Part shown: in pieces, positions 41,999 to 53,939 of the stretch
Layout: every line of letters starts with the position of its first letter
How positions within the stretch are numbered: the stretch's first letter is position 1
DNA from: Saturnia japonica
Lineage: Eukaryota; Arthropoda; Insecta; Lepidoptera; Saturniidae
NCBI GenBank assembly: GCA_033032175.1
Contig: CM065318.1
Span: 17,608,001 to 17,672,000 of the forward strand
Length of the DNA: 64,000 nucleotides
Direction of reading: 5' to 3'
The notes under the pieces: generated by a model
Told to the model about the DNA's origin: nothing
Seen by the model: only the letters and a program-made list of their open reading frames with translations
The model's database searches: none
Translations under genes and position numbers: made by a program

Positions 41999-42344
41999 CT
42001 AGCGGTTGCCCAACGATCGAAATTCGACCAGCGACTTTTTAATCATAGATTATTTTCTGTTTGACATTTGCAGTATGAACCTAAACAATGAATTTTATAT
42101 CACTTGCTGTCACTTTTCATTGAGTGACAATGTCAATATTTTGGGGGTCTAAGTTCAATGGCACTGGTCAGGTTAGGATTCGCAGTATTAATTTATTTTA
42201 TTTGATATATTAGTAACAGATATTATAGATAAACTTTAGCTTTCTGCACTCCTTCTCCATATAAACTCCGTGCACGCAATACGCTTATAAAGTGTTATAA
42301 AGTTTTTGCTTCACGTATTAATATAATGATATGTATAAATAGAT
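41999..42344 (-). mobile_element. Helitron B copy
   Basis: Plus-strand CTAG at 41999-42002 follows A. Family blocks 'cagcgactttttaatcatag', 'gctgtcacttttcattgagt' and 'gctttctgcactccttctcc' are present, with a deletion in the 'aaactttaaccatgcc' region. The right end is near 'aatagat'. Confidence 0.75.
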
Positions 42345-42349
42345 ATCTA

Positions 42350-42850
42350 TATCTCTCTTCTTGGAAAGATATTAGGTAATATCATAGACATAAATATATC
42401 AACTAATTTCTTGAAATGAAGTATTACCAATGTGCAATTTTTTTTAATGTGTATTTTAGTAAGTTATTGTATATTTTAAATAAAAAATAATATCGCACAA
42501 CATCGCTACACAGTTTGAAGTTAGCAAAAACTGATGTTTGTTACACGACCTTAATCGAATTCCGTGTGAGCGTTAACATTAAGGCCGGCTATCAACAGTG
42601 CGGATTTCACAACTGCACCTATTATACTAACTAATATAGTACAGTTATCGGCCGTTAGTGATGCACATCGAATTAAAGAGGGAGTTAATCGGTTACTTTG
42701 TAGTTAATTGTCTCTGTCACTTAGTAAATTTATGCGACATTTTGTCGCTTTTATCAGTCGTTGTATAAGTTGAAGTAAGTTGTAGTTACAGTCGATAACT
42801 GTACGGTAACGATTAAACATGAAGTATCAAGAAGTTTTATATTATTTTAT
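42350..42850. other. No gene seen
   Basis: Unassigned. Short inverted pieces ('cagttatcg' at about 42652, 'cgataactg' at about 42793) are too short to interpret. Confidence 0.35.
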
Positions 42851-42852
42851 AA

Positions 42853-43390
42853 CTAGCTGTGCCCGCAGCTGCGCTCGCGTGGACTGCAGAATTTCGTCGA
42901 CCGGGCACACACGCGAATCATACTACCCGCACTCCCGGTTATTTTAAAGACCAAAATGCTTATTGTGGGTGTTCCTTAGAAGATAAACATATACTCTTGC
43001 TGATTTTTTTGTCGGTCTTTTTAATTTCAACACTTATGTATGACATTAATTTGCTATATGTCTCATGGTTTACTCAGCGTAAGCCATTTAAGCACCCCAA
43101 TTGTTTCACCATGACGAGTTCCTTTTTATTTGTGCGGAATCCTAATTCTTTTTCTAAAATAAAAGTAGCCTAAATTACTCTCTATAAAATCAGCTAGCTG
43201 TCTGCCAGTGAAAGTCCCGTCAAAATAGGTCCAACCGTTTTGGAGATTAACCGGAACAATCAGACAGACAGACAACATTTTTAAAAATGGTTTTTTTTGT
43301 TATAGGTATCGTATATACCTCATATGCATTTAGTAAAAAACTTTTATTTTGTCATTACAAATAGACCTTTCAATTTTATTAAATGTACAA
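42853..43390 (-). mobile_element. Helitron A copy
   Basis: Plus-strand CTAG at 42853-42856 follows A (ataactagctgtgcccgc). The body includes all family blocks. The right end is mutated ('ttaaatgtacaagtac' instead of the attgtataga type). The 104-codon frame inside is fortuitous. Confidence 0.78.
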
Positions 43391-43394
43391 GTAC

Positions 43395-43970
43395 TTAATA
43401 TAATTGTATATTTTACTCATTGATAAGTAGTTGTTTTTAATTCATAGGATTAGCGTTTGATCCCAATGTCTCTCGATATGATCTAAGATTACATACTCAA
43501 TCTGACTTGCTCAAGCTAGAAAGTTGGTTATCAAGTGCTATTGCCAAAGTACACCCATAGTTGTTTGGCAACAATTTTTTTTTAAATTAGAGGACTGTAT
43601 CTATCTAGTGAAGATTTAAAAAGAGCTGCAACCTTGTTTTACTTACATGATCGAGTTCTTTCATAAGCTAACGACACTTGAAAAACATCAGTATGTTTAT
43701 ATTTATTAATATTAACAATTTAGTTAGATAGGTACTTATTACAGAATTGGTAAATTATAATAAACGGGTTTTCTCTTGTTGCAGTTGTTGGTAGCAGATG
43801 TCAATCTGTAGCAGGGAGAAGTAGCAAATTATGATAGAGTAATTATACCACGGTTACAATGTATATCTACGAGCTAACTAACTCCAATATCAATTGAAAA
43901 AATTTAAAAACTCTGGTGCGTTGTATGTGGAACTTCTATTATTTAATGATTAGCAAATGTTTATGTCGAA
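43395..43970. other. No gene seen
   Basis: Unassigned AT-rich spacer. Confidence 0.4.
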
Positions 43971-43971
43971 T

Positions 43972-44196
43972 TTAATTGAAGACAAGACAATTTTTAACAA
44001 AAAAGGAAACTTCAATGATTTTGAAGAGTTTAATGTTATATCTTCAAAGTCGAAGGTCCACTGCGAATAAAATTGAAATGGGACTACGGTTAAGGTATTT
44101 ATCTCCTTGCCAACGAAAAAAGAATAACCTAAATCGGTTTATAAACAAAGAACATTAGTGAAAAAAAATGGGTGCGTGTACTTATGTACGCGCGTG
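43972..44196 (-). repeat. Repeat F copy, reversed
   Basis: 'caaaaaaggaaacttcaatg', 'aaagtcgaaggtccactgcg' and 'aaatcggtttataaacaaag' are antisense family F blocks. Confidence 0.55.
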
Positions 44197-44197
44197 A

Positions 44198-45185
44198 GAA
44201 GTTATACTTCTTTGGCATCATTAAAAAATAGTTTTTAATTGCATGCAAATAATTAATTACAATAAAATAATAGAAGGATTGGAAAAGGATAATCAACAAA
44301 GTTCATATATAAGACATAATTTGTACTAAATATTATAAGATTCTTAATTTTAAATGTTTATTATTGATTATTTAATATTTAAAAAATAAATTTAATAATA
44401 AATTCAAAAATTGAATTTAAGGTTGGTCATTTTTTAAATATTTTTATTGATTTCTTAATTTAATATTCACTTTTCATTTTTATAAAAAAAAAATCATTAA
44501 ATTTATTTAGTTATTTTTATAAATATTTATTATTTATTCAATTTAATAGCAAATATTAAAAATTAATATTATGATTTGATGTTCAATTTTAATTTTTATC
44601 ACAAACTTTTTATTAAATGTTTTATTAAATTTATTTCTTTATTTTGTAAATATTAAATAACCAATAATAAGTATTTAACATTAATAATTTAATAATATTT
44701 AGTGTTAATTATATTAAATAAAAGTATTTTAATTTATACCAATAAATAATACATACGGATAGTTAACCTCAATTATATTGGAGCACTTGAAAAAGTATAT
44801 AAGCACAATTTTTTTCACTAATATTCACAAATAGTAAGTAATATCAATCAAAATATTCAATTTAAATCACTACTGAATATAATTTATTAGCACATATATA
44901 ATTCGCACTTGTATGAAACTAAAACACGTGTTGGGAATGTATAAACTAGAAACATGTTGATAAATATTATAAATATGAAAACAGTGATCAGAGGTGACGA
45001 GCGTACCAACATGCGCGACTAATATCGAGGTTCAATTTCTATTTTCTTGGTAGCTTTTTTTTCGAGACTTAATGAGCGGTTAAGCAGACAACTTCATACT
45101 GTTAATTTTGTGTCACAGATGCGCGCGCATCTTAAAATTTCACTCTCATCATTTTTTCATAACGCGCCTAAAGAAGTATAACTTC
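44198..45185. mobile_element. AT-rich block bounded by 18-bp inverted ends
   Basis: The left end is gaagttatacttctttgg (44198-44215). The right end, reversed, is gaagttatacttctttag (45168-45185), 17 of 18 identical. The interior is about 1 kb, extremely AT-rich up to 44760 and then of normal composition, with no ORF. A further repeat-F-like end ('gaattgagaatctgctcctt' ... 'gaagtcggttaaaaat') follows at 45198-45235. This suggests the block sits inside, or is a long form of, repeat F. Classification is open. Confidence 0.45.
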
Positions 45186-45681
45186 AAAAATAATCGAATT
45201 GAGAATCTGCTCCTTTTTCTGAAGTCGGTTAAAAATCTTCCATAATAAATCTCAATCAAATTCAAAAATGCACCCTAAGAAAGAAATATGCGTGTGAACT
45301 CTACCCGTACAGTTATGCGTCATACCGTATGACACATTTTACATCCAGAGCGTAAGAGTATAATACCATCTGTAACGGAATATTTAAGTTATTTAATTTT
45401 TTTTAAGTCGTGGGTCTAACAGGCGGCTTTAAATGCATAGGTAGACGTGTTGATTAATCGAACGGACCGAGTTGTATGTACAGTGTTTCGTTCTGCACTC
45501 AACAATGATGGATCGCCTCGTGCTGTCCATTGGTTAACTTGTATATAAGTCGTTTGTCATTGCGCTTCAGGGTTCTAAAGTTTGTCTGCAGCTGTAGCTG
45601 TATTTAATATCAACAATTATTTTTTATGTATAAAAGTGTTCAAAAATTACACTAATTTTTAGAAAAAAATACATTACTATA

Positions 45682-46226
45682 CCATTTCCATTTCTTTATT
45701 TTCTCGACGACAGGTCTTGTGAAAACTTGAACGAGCGTCTTTTTCACATTATTATGTATTATAAAAATATGACGTTTACACACGTCCAAGGTTATACCAG
45801 AGTCGGAGAAACTGATAGGGATGGAGCTATATCGATAATCGTAACACGATAACACACCCGGTATTTTTTTACAAAATGTAAGAAAGTAAACTACTGCCGG
45901 ATACTTACTTATGTACAAATTTATTAACTAATATTATATTTCATCACAAGATGTTACACGTATTAATTCTTGATTCATAATGCCAACTACTTCAAAATTT
46001 TCTAAGCTGTTGTAAAATAAGTAGGTATAGGTAGGTACTCGACAATGAAACGAAATAATTATAACGACAGGTAATCTTTATTTATTTATTTTAATCAAAA
46101 TCTGATGAATCGTCACTGTCACTCGATATAATAAATATTATACGATCGATATCATTACTTATTTGGTCACAACACTACAACTATCAAATTAGAAGTGTCG
46201 TCGAGAAAATAAATAAATGGAAATAG
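45682..46226 (+). mobile_element. TIR element M1, 545 bp, non-autonomous
   Basis: The left end is ccatttccatttctttattt... and the right end, reversed, is ctatttccatttatttattt.... The roughly 31-bp terminal inverted repeats extend through 'ctcgacgaca'. The same element occurs reversed at 59960-60484. No transposase frame, and the 88-codon frame on the minus strand is not recognisable. Superfamily is undetermined because the duplication is unclear. Confidence 0.82.
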
Positions 46227-46230
46227 TTTA

Positions 46231-46437
46231 CTCGTGCGCGATAAGTTGAGACCTGAGCGCGGTGACGTCATTGTCGGGTCCTGGTACAGTGAACAAAAAA
46301 AGAACACAACTTGCTAAGTATAGTAAGAGACTAAAAAACCTATATTAAATAATGGCGTTGCGCGCTGTACAACGCAGGTGTCATCGAAGCGGACGGGGAG
46401 TCGCATTCCGCGCGGGTCTCAACTTATCGCGCACGAG
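46231..46437. mobile_element. TIR element M2, 207 bp MITE with TA target
   Basis: Inverted ends of about 23 bp (starting ctcgtgcgcgataagttgag) are perfect, at 46231-46253 and 46415-46437. They are flanked by TA at 46229-46230 and 46438-46439, fitting a Tc1/mariner-type TA duplication. It abuts element M1 with only a few bases between. No ORF. Confidence 0.82.
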
Positions 46438-46678
46438 TAGTAGTCTTAAAATATTCAATCTTGAACACAAATCTTATTCTGTCAATGTTAAGTACCTAGA
46501 ACAAACGCTGTAAGAAAATGGTGGCTACCTTGTAAAGACTGTCCAAGGAGTTTGTCATGTTTGCCAAAGTCCTCGTTATATTATTATTCTTCACAAAGTA
46601 TTAATATCGATCCAGTATGAAGGAGAAAACAAAGGAATATGAAATTAGGATTTAGTCTATTTTACTTAATAATAATAA

Positions 46679-47522
46679 CTAGCGATCGCTCTAAGGTCAA
46701 AATTAGACCAGCGACTTTTTAATCTTATACTATTTTCTGTTTGACATTTGCAGTATTCATGAACCGAAATAATGAGTATTATCTACATCACTTGCTGTCA
46801 CTTTTCGTTGAATGACAATGTCAATATTTTGGGGGATCTATTTTCTAATCTAATCTATACAAATAATAAAATTGAAGTGTCTGTTTGTGATGTCAAAATA
46901 ACAGTTTTTTACTAAATGCATATGAAAGTATATACGAAACATATGACAAAAAGCTCATTTTTGAAATTGTTGTCTGTTTGTCTGTTTGTTCGGGTAATCT
47001 CTGAAACGGTTAGACCGATTTTGATGGGACTTTCACTGATAGATAGCTGATAATATAGGGAGTAGCTTAGGCTACTTTTATTTTAGAAAAAAGAGTTGGG
47101 GTTCCGTAAAATAAAAAAACTGGTCGTGATGAATCAATTCGAGCGCTTAAATGGCTTATGCTTAGTAAACCATAAAAGGTATAGCAATGAATGTAGTACA
47201 TAATTATAGGCATTAAAAATACCTACAAAAAAGTTCGGGAGAGTATACATCTATCTTCAAAGAAACACTCACAATAAGCATTTTTGTCTTTAAAATAGCC
47301 GGGAGCGGGGAGCAAGATTCGCATAGGCATTCTGTAGTCCACGTGAGTGAAGCCACGGGCACAGCTAGTTTAATACATTAGTAACAAATATTATAGAAAC
47401 ATTTTAGTTTTCTGCACTCCTTCTCTATATAAACTTTATCCATGCCAAATCTCACAGTCTTCCGTGCACGCAATACGCTTAAAAAGGTAGCGAAAGCTTT
47501 TGCTTCACGTATTAAATATAGA
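46679..47522 (-). mobile_element. Helitron B copy interrupted by a Helitron A
   Basis: Family B runs from plus-strand CTAG (46679-46682, after A) to 'caatattttgggggatcta' near 46840, and resumes at 'aatacattagtaacaaatat' (47371) to 'attaaatataga' at 47522. About 60 bp of family B around the junction are missing, so a deletion accompanied or preceded the insertion. Confidence 0.82.
46854..47368 (+). mobile_element. Helitron A, full-length, inserted into Helitron B
   Basis: Starts A|TCTATACAAATAATAAAATT and ends ccacgggcacagCTAG|T. All family blocks are present and it is among the best-preserved copies. No coding capacity. Confidence 0.85.
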
Positions 47523-47639
47523 TATTAATAGAAAGTGATAGAATCATGCAACAGGCTGCTATTTTGTAACATGCGACTGGATTATCACTCTGGAAATGGA
47601 ACGAGTAGAATAGGTTTATTGTTTTATAGTTCACCCCTG

Positions 47640-49700
47640 TATCTCAGTATTTGCACCTTTAGGTTTAAAGAAATTTTATTACTCAAAAGAACATAGTTCA
47701 CTTTGAGGATAACATAAATGTTTATTACAATTTACGAATATTAAAAACATCCAGTGAGTTCAAAAACAGAAAATAAATTTTGATACATTGATTGCCAAAT
47801 ATTAACACTAATAACATAAATAAAGTAAAAAATATAAAAGAAGAAAAACAGAATACAAAAATCATAAAAATAAAAAAAACAAAACACAACACAATAATAT
47901 AGAATCCTTATAACTTAAAACAAATATTTACCCATTAAATATATTTTTAACCTTCCTTTAAATATGTTAAGCGATTCTGTTTCTCTCAGTCCTTTAGGTA
48001 ATTTATTAAATAGTTTAGCTCCCTCAAATTTTATGTTTTGAATACCATACTTTGTTGTTGTTGGTTTAGTTAATATTAATTTATTTGTGTTTGTTAAATA
48101 ATGTTTTGATGTCCTTTTTTCAAAGCTTATATCTGAATGAAGATTTTTATTTAGGATGTTTTTTTAATTAAAATGCATGTCTTATAGACGCAGATTTGCC
48201 TTATAGACATAACATTCATCTCATTGTATATCTTTTCACTAGACGTTAAATTATCATAATTAAATAGTGATTTTATTGCCTTATTTGCATGATTTGTTCT
48301 TTTAGTGTAAATTTAGGAGCACATCCCTATACTTCAATTAAATAATCTAAATGTGATTTTATAATAGCATTGTAGATTGTGTATCGGGTTTGTATAGGAA
48401 CATGTCTGCCATATTCACGTAGACAGCAGGTAAGAGAACTCAGTTTAGCTTTTATGTGTTTAATATGATTTAGCCAAATCAATTTGTTATCTAGTTTGAG
48501 TCCAAGGTATTTCTCGTATTCACTTCTTTTTAGAATATCTCCATGTATTTATAATTGAGCGTAGTTATGTTTATTTTTTATTTTATGCAGAAAATATGTT
48601 ATATGATGTTTTGGATGTGTTAATTGTTAAAATATTATAATTGAACCATGCATAAAGCTTATATAAATCATTTTGTGCCCGTTGAATATTAGTGTGTATT
48701 GAAATTCCAACATAAAATAAGCTTGTATCATCAGCGTAAAGTGTCACTTGCCCTGACAATCCCAGTTCGCCAATTCCGTTTAGATATATTAAAAAAAGTA
48801 AAGGTCCCAAAATTGAACCTTGGGGAACGCCAAATTCGACAATTGTACAGCTACTAACGTTATTACCTATTTTCACTACTTGTTGTCGATTTTTAAGATA
48901 TGATGATAAAATGTCATATGCATTGTTCGTTATACCAATACTCTTTAGTTTATATAGTAATAGTTTGTGGCTTACGGTATCAAAAGCTTTTTTTAAATCA
49001 ATCAAAAATTCCTAAAACGATTTGTTTCTTATCAATACTGTCTTTAATATCTGTCACAAGGTCAACAGTAGCAGCTAGTGTATTAGATTTTTGTCGGAAA
49101 CCAAACTGACGTTCGTATAGAAAATTATTCTTGTTGAGATGATTTTCCAATATTGTATTAAGTTAGTTTTTCATATATTTTGGAAAGTACTGGTAACACT
49201 GATATTGGACGGTAATTACTAGGATCTGTTTTTTTCTCCAGACTTATTTCTCCAGGTTTATTTTTAAACGTATTAAAAGCTCTCATACTTGCGTTTTGTG
49301 GTTTCCATATCCATCTGTAGTTTATTTCTTTCTTCCAAAAATTTTAATGTTAAGTCTTGGTTAATTGGTTATTTGGTTCAATTTTTACTTTACTCCATAG
49401 TATATTTCTTTTATTTATATTATGTATTATATATTTATTTATACAATCTACTCGTGGAAGATTTAAAATTTTTTGACTTTGTTTGTTGCGTTCGACCCTT
49501 GTTATAATATACTCTTCCAAATCACAAAAATCATTCGTTGCGTAAATTAAAGTTTTCGTCTTTCATGCTGAAGTATAACTGTTCATAGTTAATACATGTG
49601 TACTGTACTTTTTCTATAGGCGGGGATACATGTTTCATTAATTCAAAGTAAATGTGATTATGATCCGATAATGCAGATTCAATACACTCCATCCATACCT
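47640..49700 (-). pseudogene. CR1/Jockey-superfamily LINE ORF2, 5'-truncated and frameshifted
   Basis: Reading the minus strand from high to low coordinates, the pieces follow ORF2 order in shifting frames. The endonuclease end (ALSDHNHIYFEL) is near 49690. Next come PSNYRPISVLPVLSKIYEKL near 49200 and YERQFGFRQKSNTLAATVDL near 49100. A 140-codon open segment at 48583-49005 carries motif A (DLKKAFDT, D3), GVPQGSILGPLLF and YADDT (Y90-D93). Then come EKYLGLKLDNKLIW near 48510 and the C-terminal LFNKLPKGLRETES near 48000. Several frameshifts and stops separate these. The catalytic YADD is kept but the gene is dead. CR1/Daphne-like ancestry is my estimate from motif wording. Confidence 0.88.
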
Positions 49701-49914
49701 TCTTTGGTCTTTCTCTACTGCTGTATACCGTCTACCTTCATACTTAACATTCAGATCAGGTCATCGCTCTTTAATACAATTTAATCACATAAATTGCATG
49801 TGACCGTGCACGCATGCATGCATGGGAAACAGTATCTGACGTTGAATATTTTAAAAGTGATGAATCGCGTGTCGCCCATATTTTAGTTGTTGACAAAATT
49901 GGACGCTTTTTTTC

Positions 49915-50165
49915 ATATTTTTAACCGATTTAAAAAAAGAAGTAGGTTATCAGCTCGAATGCAATTTTTTTAATTTATGTTCAGCCATAACTTCTTTGTT
50001 TATCAAACGATTTTTAGATTATTCTTTTTTCATTGGAAAAGGGGTTACCTCAAGGGTGGTTCCATTTCAATTTCATCGGCATTGGACCTTCGACTTCGCA
50101 GATACACCAGGGAACTTCTGAAAATCATTGAACTTGGTTTTCTTTTTTGTTAAAAATTGTCTTGT
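49915..50165 (+). repeat. Repeat F copy
   Basis: 'ttaaccgatttaaaaaaaga', 'agccataacttctttgttta', 'ggttacctcaagggtggttc', 'cggcattggaccttcgactt' and 'ttttttgttaaaaattgtct', complete in family order. Confidence 0.7.
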
Positions 50166-50459
50166 CGTTTTCAATTGAAAAACTTGGCCTATATGTAAAC
50201 TGATAACGACATTATATACGCACAGTAAATACGTTAAGACCGTTGCCACACTGACCGTTATAAATCACGAGAATGATTTAAGCGGTGTTCACACCAGCCC
50301 CCATTTTTATTCGACGCCGCGCCGTCGTATCGAGCGGTCGTTATCTACATATTCAGTACGCTTTGTAATAAAGTTAACGATGCACGAACATTGGACAAGA
50401 TATTAATATGCAAAAATAAAATAATTTAAAAAATTCTTTACTTAATTTAATCTACAATA

Positions 50460-50720
50460 ATCTTAGTCATAGAGAAACCCCGGCAAGAAATTCGAACGAG
50501 TTTATCAGTAATTTTTTTCTGTGTAAATAATGTTTCACAGTTAATAATTACATTATTTTCCTGGATGTACACAAAGGGAGTCATTTAATCTGCAAATTGC
50601 CTTTGAGAGAAATACACACACACTGCTTCACATGGTCTTCGTACTCATTGTCGGGGAAATCGGTAACGTGCTTGTAATTGCTTATAGTAGTCAACTTATA
50701 AATTAAGGTCTTCTCTATCA
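50460..50720 (-). pseudogene. LINE 3'-end remnant (CR1-like), minus strand
   Basis: 'gcaagaaattcgaacgagtt', 'tggatgtacacaaagggagt', 'ttcacatggtcttcgtactc' and 'aatcggtaacgtgcttgta' align with 56810-57030 and 27290-27430. Only the tail of the ORF and the 3' UTR are left. Confidence 0.5.
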
Positions 50721-50869
50721 TACAACTCTAGTGAGAGTGCTTTCAATCAATAGTACGAACACTAAGTCATTAGTACGGAATCCATAAGCAAATCGACATT
50801 GGCATTTAATATGATGTTTTGGCAGAAGAGGCCGGTCTTTGTTATTACTATTGTAAGACATGGTTGGTT

Positions 50870-50955
50870 GGTGAGTGAATTAAGCTTATGCCTTCCCTCG
50901 GGAAGAGGCGTTTTCCCAGGTGTGGAATTTTTACAGGCTGGTATTACTTTTACCT
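50870..50955 (+). mobile_element. SINE-3 3'-end fragment
   Basis: 'cttatgccttccctcgggaa' and 'gaggcgttttcccaggtgtg' then 'ttttacaggctggtattac' correspond to the 3' block at 6880-6922. Confidence 0.55.
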
Positions 50956-51089
50956 AATTATTTTTTTATGTACTTGTATAGTTTAATAACAACGATAAGC
51001 CTAAAAAATTAAGGCAGCATGTAGATAGCTGACAATAAATTATATGATGGAGGTATAAAAATAAAATAAAAAGATAAGTCCGATTCAGA

Positions 51090-51530
51090 GTGTTACCGGT
51101 TCTTCTCGATGATGGGGATATTCGTAAGAAAACAAAGGTAACTGACGCCTTAACATTTTCGTTACAGTGGCGTCGTCATCTGGCGAGATATAATGACAAT
51201 CGATGGACTTTAAGATCTGTAAAATGGACTGGGCCTTATGGTAATAGAGCGAGATGCCGGCTTTGTGTCAGATGGGCAGATGAGATGGTGTCGACGGCAC
51301 GTCGAAGATGGCTAGATACAGCTACAGACAGAGAAAAGTGGAAGACTTTGGGAGGCTTTTACCTGAAGGGGGTCCACACAAAGTACATTAATTATATGCA
51401 TAATATTTTTATTGTAATAATTTGTGTTATTTTTTAATTAGTTATATTTTTATAGTTTCTAATTTTATTTTATTAGTTTTAGGCATATTATTTCTGTGTA
51501 ATTAAATAAAGCTTTATTATTATTATTTAT
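51090..51530 (+). pseudogene. RTE-like LINE, C-terminal ORF fragment and 3' UTR
   Basis: The 115-codon open frame contains LQWRRHLARYNDNRWT, a VKW.GPYGNRARC.LCVRW segment, and RRRWLDTATDREKWKTL at about residues 25-95. This is the 'W.gH..R..d.RW....W.P..g.R..g.p..RW.d......W...A.DR..W..L' pattern at the C-terminus of RTE/BovB-type ORF2 proteins. The protein ends at 51437, followed by an AT-rich 3' UTR with aataaa near 51506 and a short (att)n end, common for this class. Nothing of the endonuclease or reverse transcriptase remains. The ATG at 51090 is accidental. Confidence 0.72.
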
Positions 51531-51534
51531 ACTA

Positions 51535-52820
51535 GTATATTGACGTTCATATATGTCTTCTTGAGGCCTAAATTGATTAAGTATTTATTCTCACTCTACT
51601 ATGTGTTTGTTTGTCGTGATTCAGACTAGTTCGCTCACCTTACGTACCTAGAAGCTACTCGGCGGCTGTCATACTCACGGCGGCGGTGTAAACTGTAGTC
51701 ATTCTTCTGAGTTACTTTAGGAAAAATACAATCGAACAAGATTACACTCTTATTCCGTTCTAATTCATTCCAATTAAATTCCATTACAATAACATAAATC
51801 CTATTTAAGTCGATACTGAGTCTGAGTTTGATACTTTGAGTCGATTTAGAGTTAGTAAATCTGCCGTATCCAAACAGTATACACGTTTTTACATCCGTAC
51901 AACATATAATGTTCTGCCTCGAAGAATAATACAGCGATAACTAACCAGCGTTGTCAAGCGGTCAAGCTGTAACTTGGGGCGGTGATTGCAATATATGCTA
52001 TCGAAATATATTTCTAGAGGGTGTTTCTATGAGGGATCAGCATAGACTGGTTATATCATTTTGTATTGTTAAACCTCTAGATCAGGATTGTTTTGAATGC
52101 TCTTATTTAGACATCAGCAGATGCAATTATGCATGTGAATTTTAAGATGCTAGAAAAATAATTACCTATTATTTAAGCATTTTTTTTTATTTCGGAAACG
52201 AAAGCATGCTAACAGATGCCTGTAATATTATCAAAGAGTACTAAAAGACCAAGATATTATAGTTACGAATTTATTTACAGTGTTACACCAGAGCTGAAAC
52301 GTTTTTGGTAAAATTAATATTCGATTATTTATTGTCTCATAAGTTCTTATATGTTACAGTAGACGTGCTGTTTCGCAATGAAAAAGAGAATGCCAAGTAT
52401 TATAAAGACTATTGTCTAAGCCTGCAATAGGTATTTGTTTCTATTTGGCATTAAAGTTTTCTATTTTATAACTATGTCTCGCTGGAAACAATAAATATAA
52501 TCTTTGATTCAACTTAGTTATAAATATCGTTTAAATTTAAATATTCTGTTTTGTTTACGCGTATTTACATACAGTAATTTTTTGTAATACCTTATGTCTT
52601 GTAAAAAGTTATATTTTAAAGAAAAACAATGATTATATTTGTTTATCTAGATGACTGCTTATTACAGAGAACCAAATGAATCAATTCAAAATTTACATTC
52701 ACGTGACATGTATTAAAGTTACACATATATAAGTTAAGTTATAACAAAAAACATATATAGGATTTAACCAGCGAGAAAATGTCCTGAGACATAAATAAAC
52801 ATAAATTTGAATAATTTTGT
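51535..52820. other. No gene or repeat recognised
   Basis: A relatively long stretch without identifiable repeats. A 64-codon frame at 51951-52145 is unrecognised. This is the window's best candidate for unique, non-transposon DNA. Confidence 0.4.
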
Positions 52821-52824
52821 CCCA

Positions 52825-53349
52825 TCTATACAATTAATAAAATTGAAGTGTCGGTTTCTAATACCAAAATAACAGTTTTTTACTAAATGCATATGAAAGT
52901 TTATACGATACCTATAAAAAAAAGCCCATTATCAAATTTTTTGTCTATCTGTCTGTTTGTTCCGGGTAATCACTGAAACAGTTGGACCGATTTTGACGAG
53001 ACTTTCACTGATATATAGCTGATTTTATAGGAAGTAACTTAGGGTACTTTTATTTTAGAAAAAGAATTAGGGTTCCACACAATTAAAAAAAAAACTGATC
53101 ATGGTGAATGAATTCGGGCGCTTAAATGGCTTATGTCAGCATAAGCCATACGACCTTTAAACCATAGGAGATATAGCAAATTAATGTAGTACATAATCAA
53201 AACCTACAAAAAATCCGAGAGAATATACATATATTTCCTAAGGAACACCCACAATAAGCATTTTTGTCTTTAAAATAGCCGGAAGCGGAGGAGTAAGATT
53301 CGCGCGGGCATTCTATAGTCCACGTGAGCAAAGCCACGGGCACAGATAG
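52825..53349 (+). mobile_element. Helitron A, full-length
   Basis: Starts A|TCTATACAATTAATAAAATT and ends gccacgggcacagatag before T, where the final CTAG has mutated to ATAG. Interior blocks are complete, with a small local duplication of 'gcataagccatacgacc' near 53135. Confidence 0.78.
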
Positions 53350-53659
53350 TAATAAAGAAAATTTAAGTTTTTCAGTATAAACGGTAGCGTTTCTAAAGGT
53401 AAAAAGAAAACGCGGTAATTACCGCACGGCGGACGCGTTTCTGGCCTTTATGTCAAAGCCCTCTCTAGAATGTACTTCAGGGGACAGGCAGAGACTTCTC
53501 GAGGAGCGCCACTCAACAGTTCTCTACGCTACTCGAGTTCAACTGTTGCTCGCTTGCGCTATTATGAATCCTTTCACTAGACCTTAACTCCTTTTTATGT
53601 AACTCTGTTCAGGAAGGTTGCTGATTGAATTTTTCATATACTGGACTCTAAAAAACACT

Positions 53660-53935
53660 AATGATGGCTATGGTAGCGTATGCAGACAACGAGTCGATAT
53701 ACCTAAGTTCAAATCTCTGCAATGAGTCTGAGCTTTCGGTGAAGGAAAACATAACATGGTGGTAGGGCTTTTTCTAATGCCCGCCTCTCTAGCTACCAAC
53801 CTCAAATTGAAAATAATCACCAATCGGCATATTTACTTGAGAGCCAGTCTACCACTAGGTTTAGCTTGCGTACCATGGACCACATCTTTACTTAAGGTCA
53901 GGTGAGATTGTCGCCAAACACTAAACCTATAAATA
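53660..53935 (+). mobile_element. SINE-1 copy
   Basis: A degenerate head ('aatgatggctatggtagcgt', box-B-like 'aagttcaaatctctgc') is followed by 'gctttcggtgaaggaaaaca', 'ggtggtagggctttttctaa', 'tgcccgcc' and the tail 'ttacttaaggtcaggtgaga'. Confidence 0.72.
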
Positions 53936-53939
53936 AATT

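Noticed and set aside
42859..43173. 104-codon frame
   Set aside because: Falls wholly inside a Helitron A copy. Other copies do not keep the frame.
45652..45918. 88-codon minus-strand frame as a transposase
   Set aside because: It lies in TIR element M1, has no transposase motif, and is not conserved in the second copy at 59960-60484.
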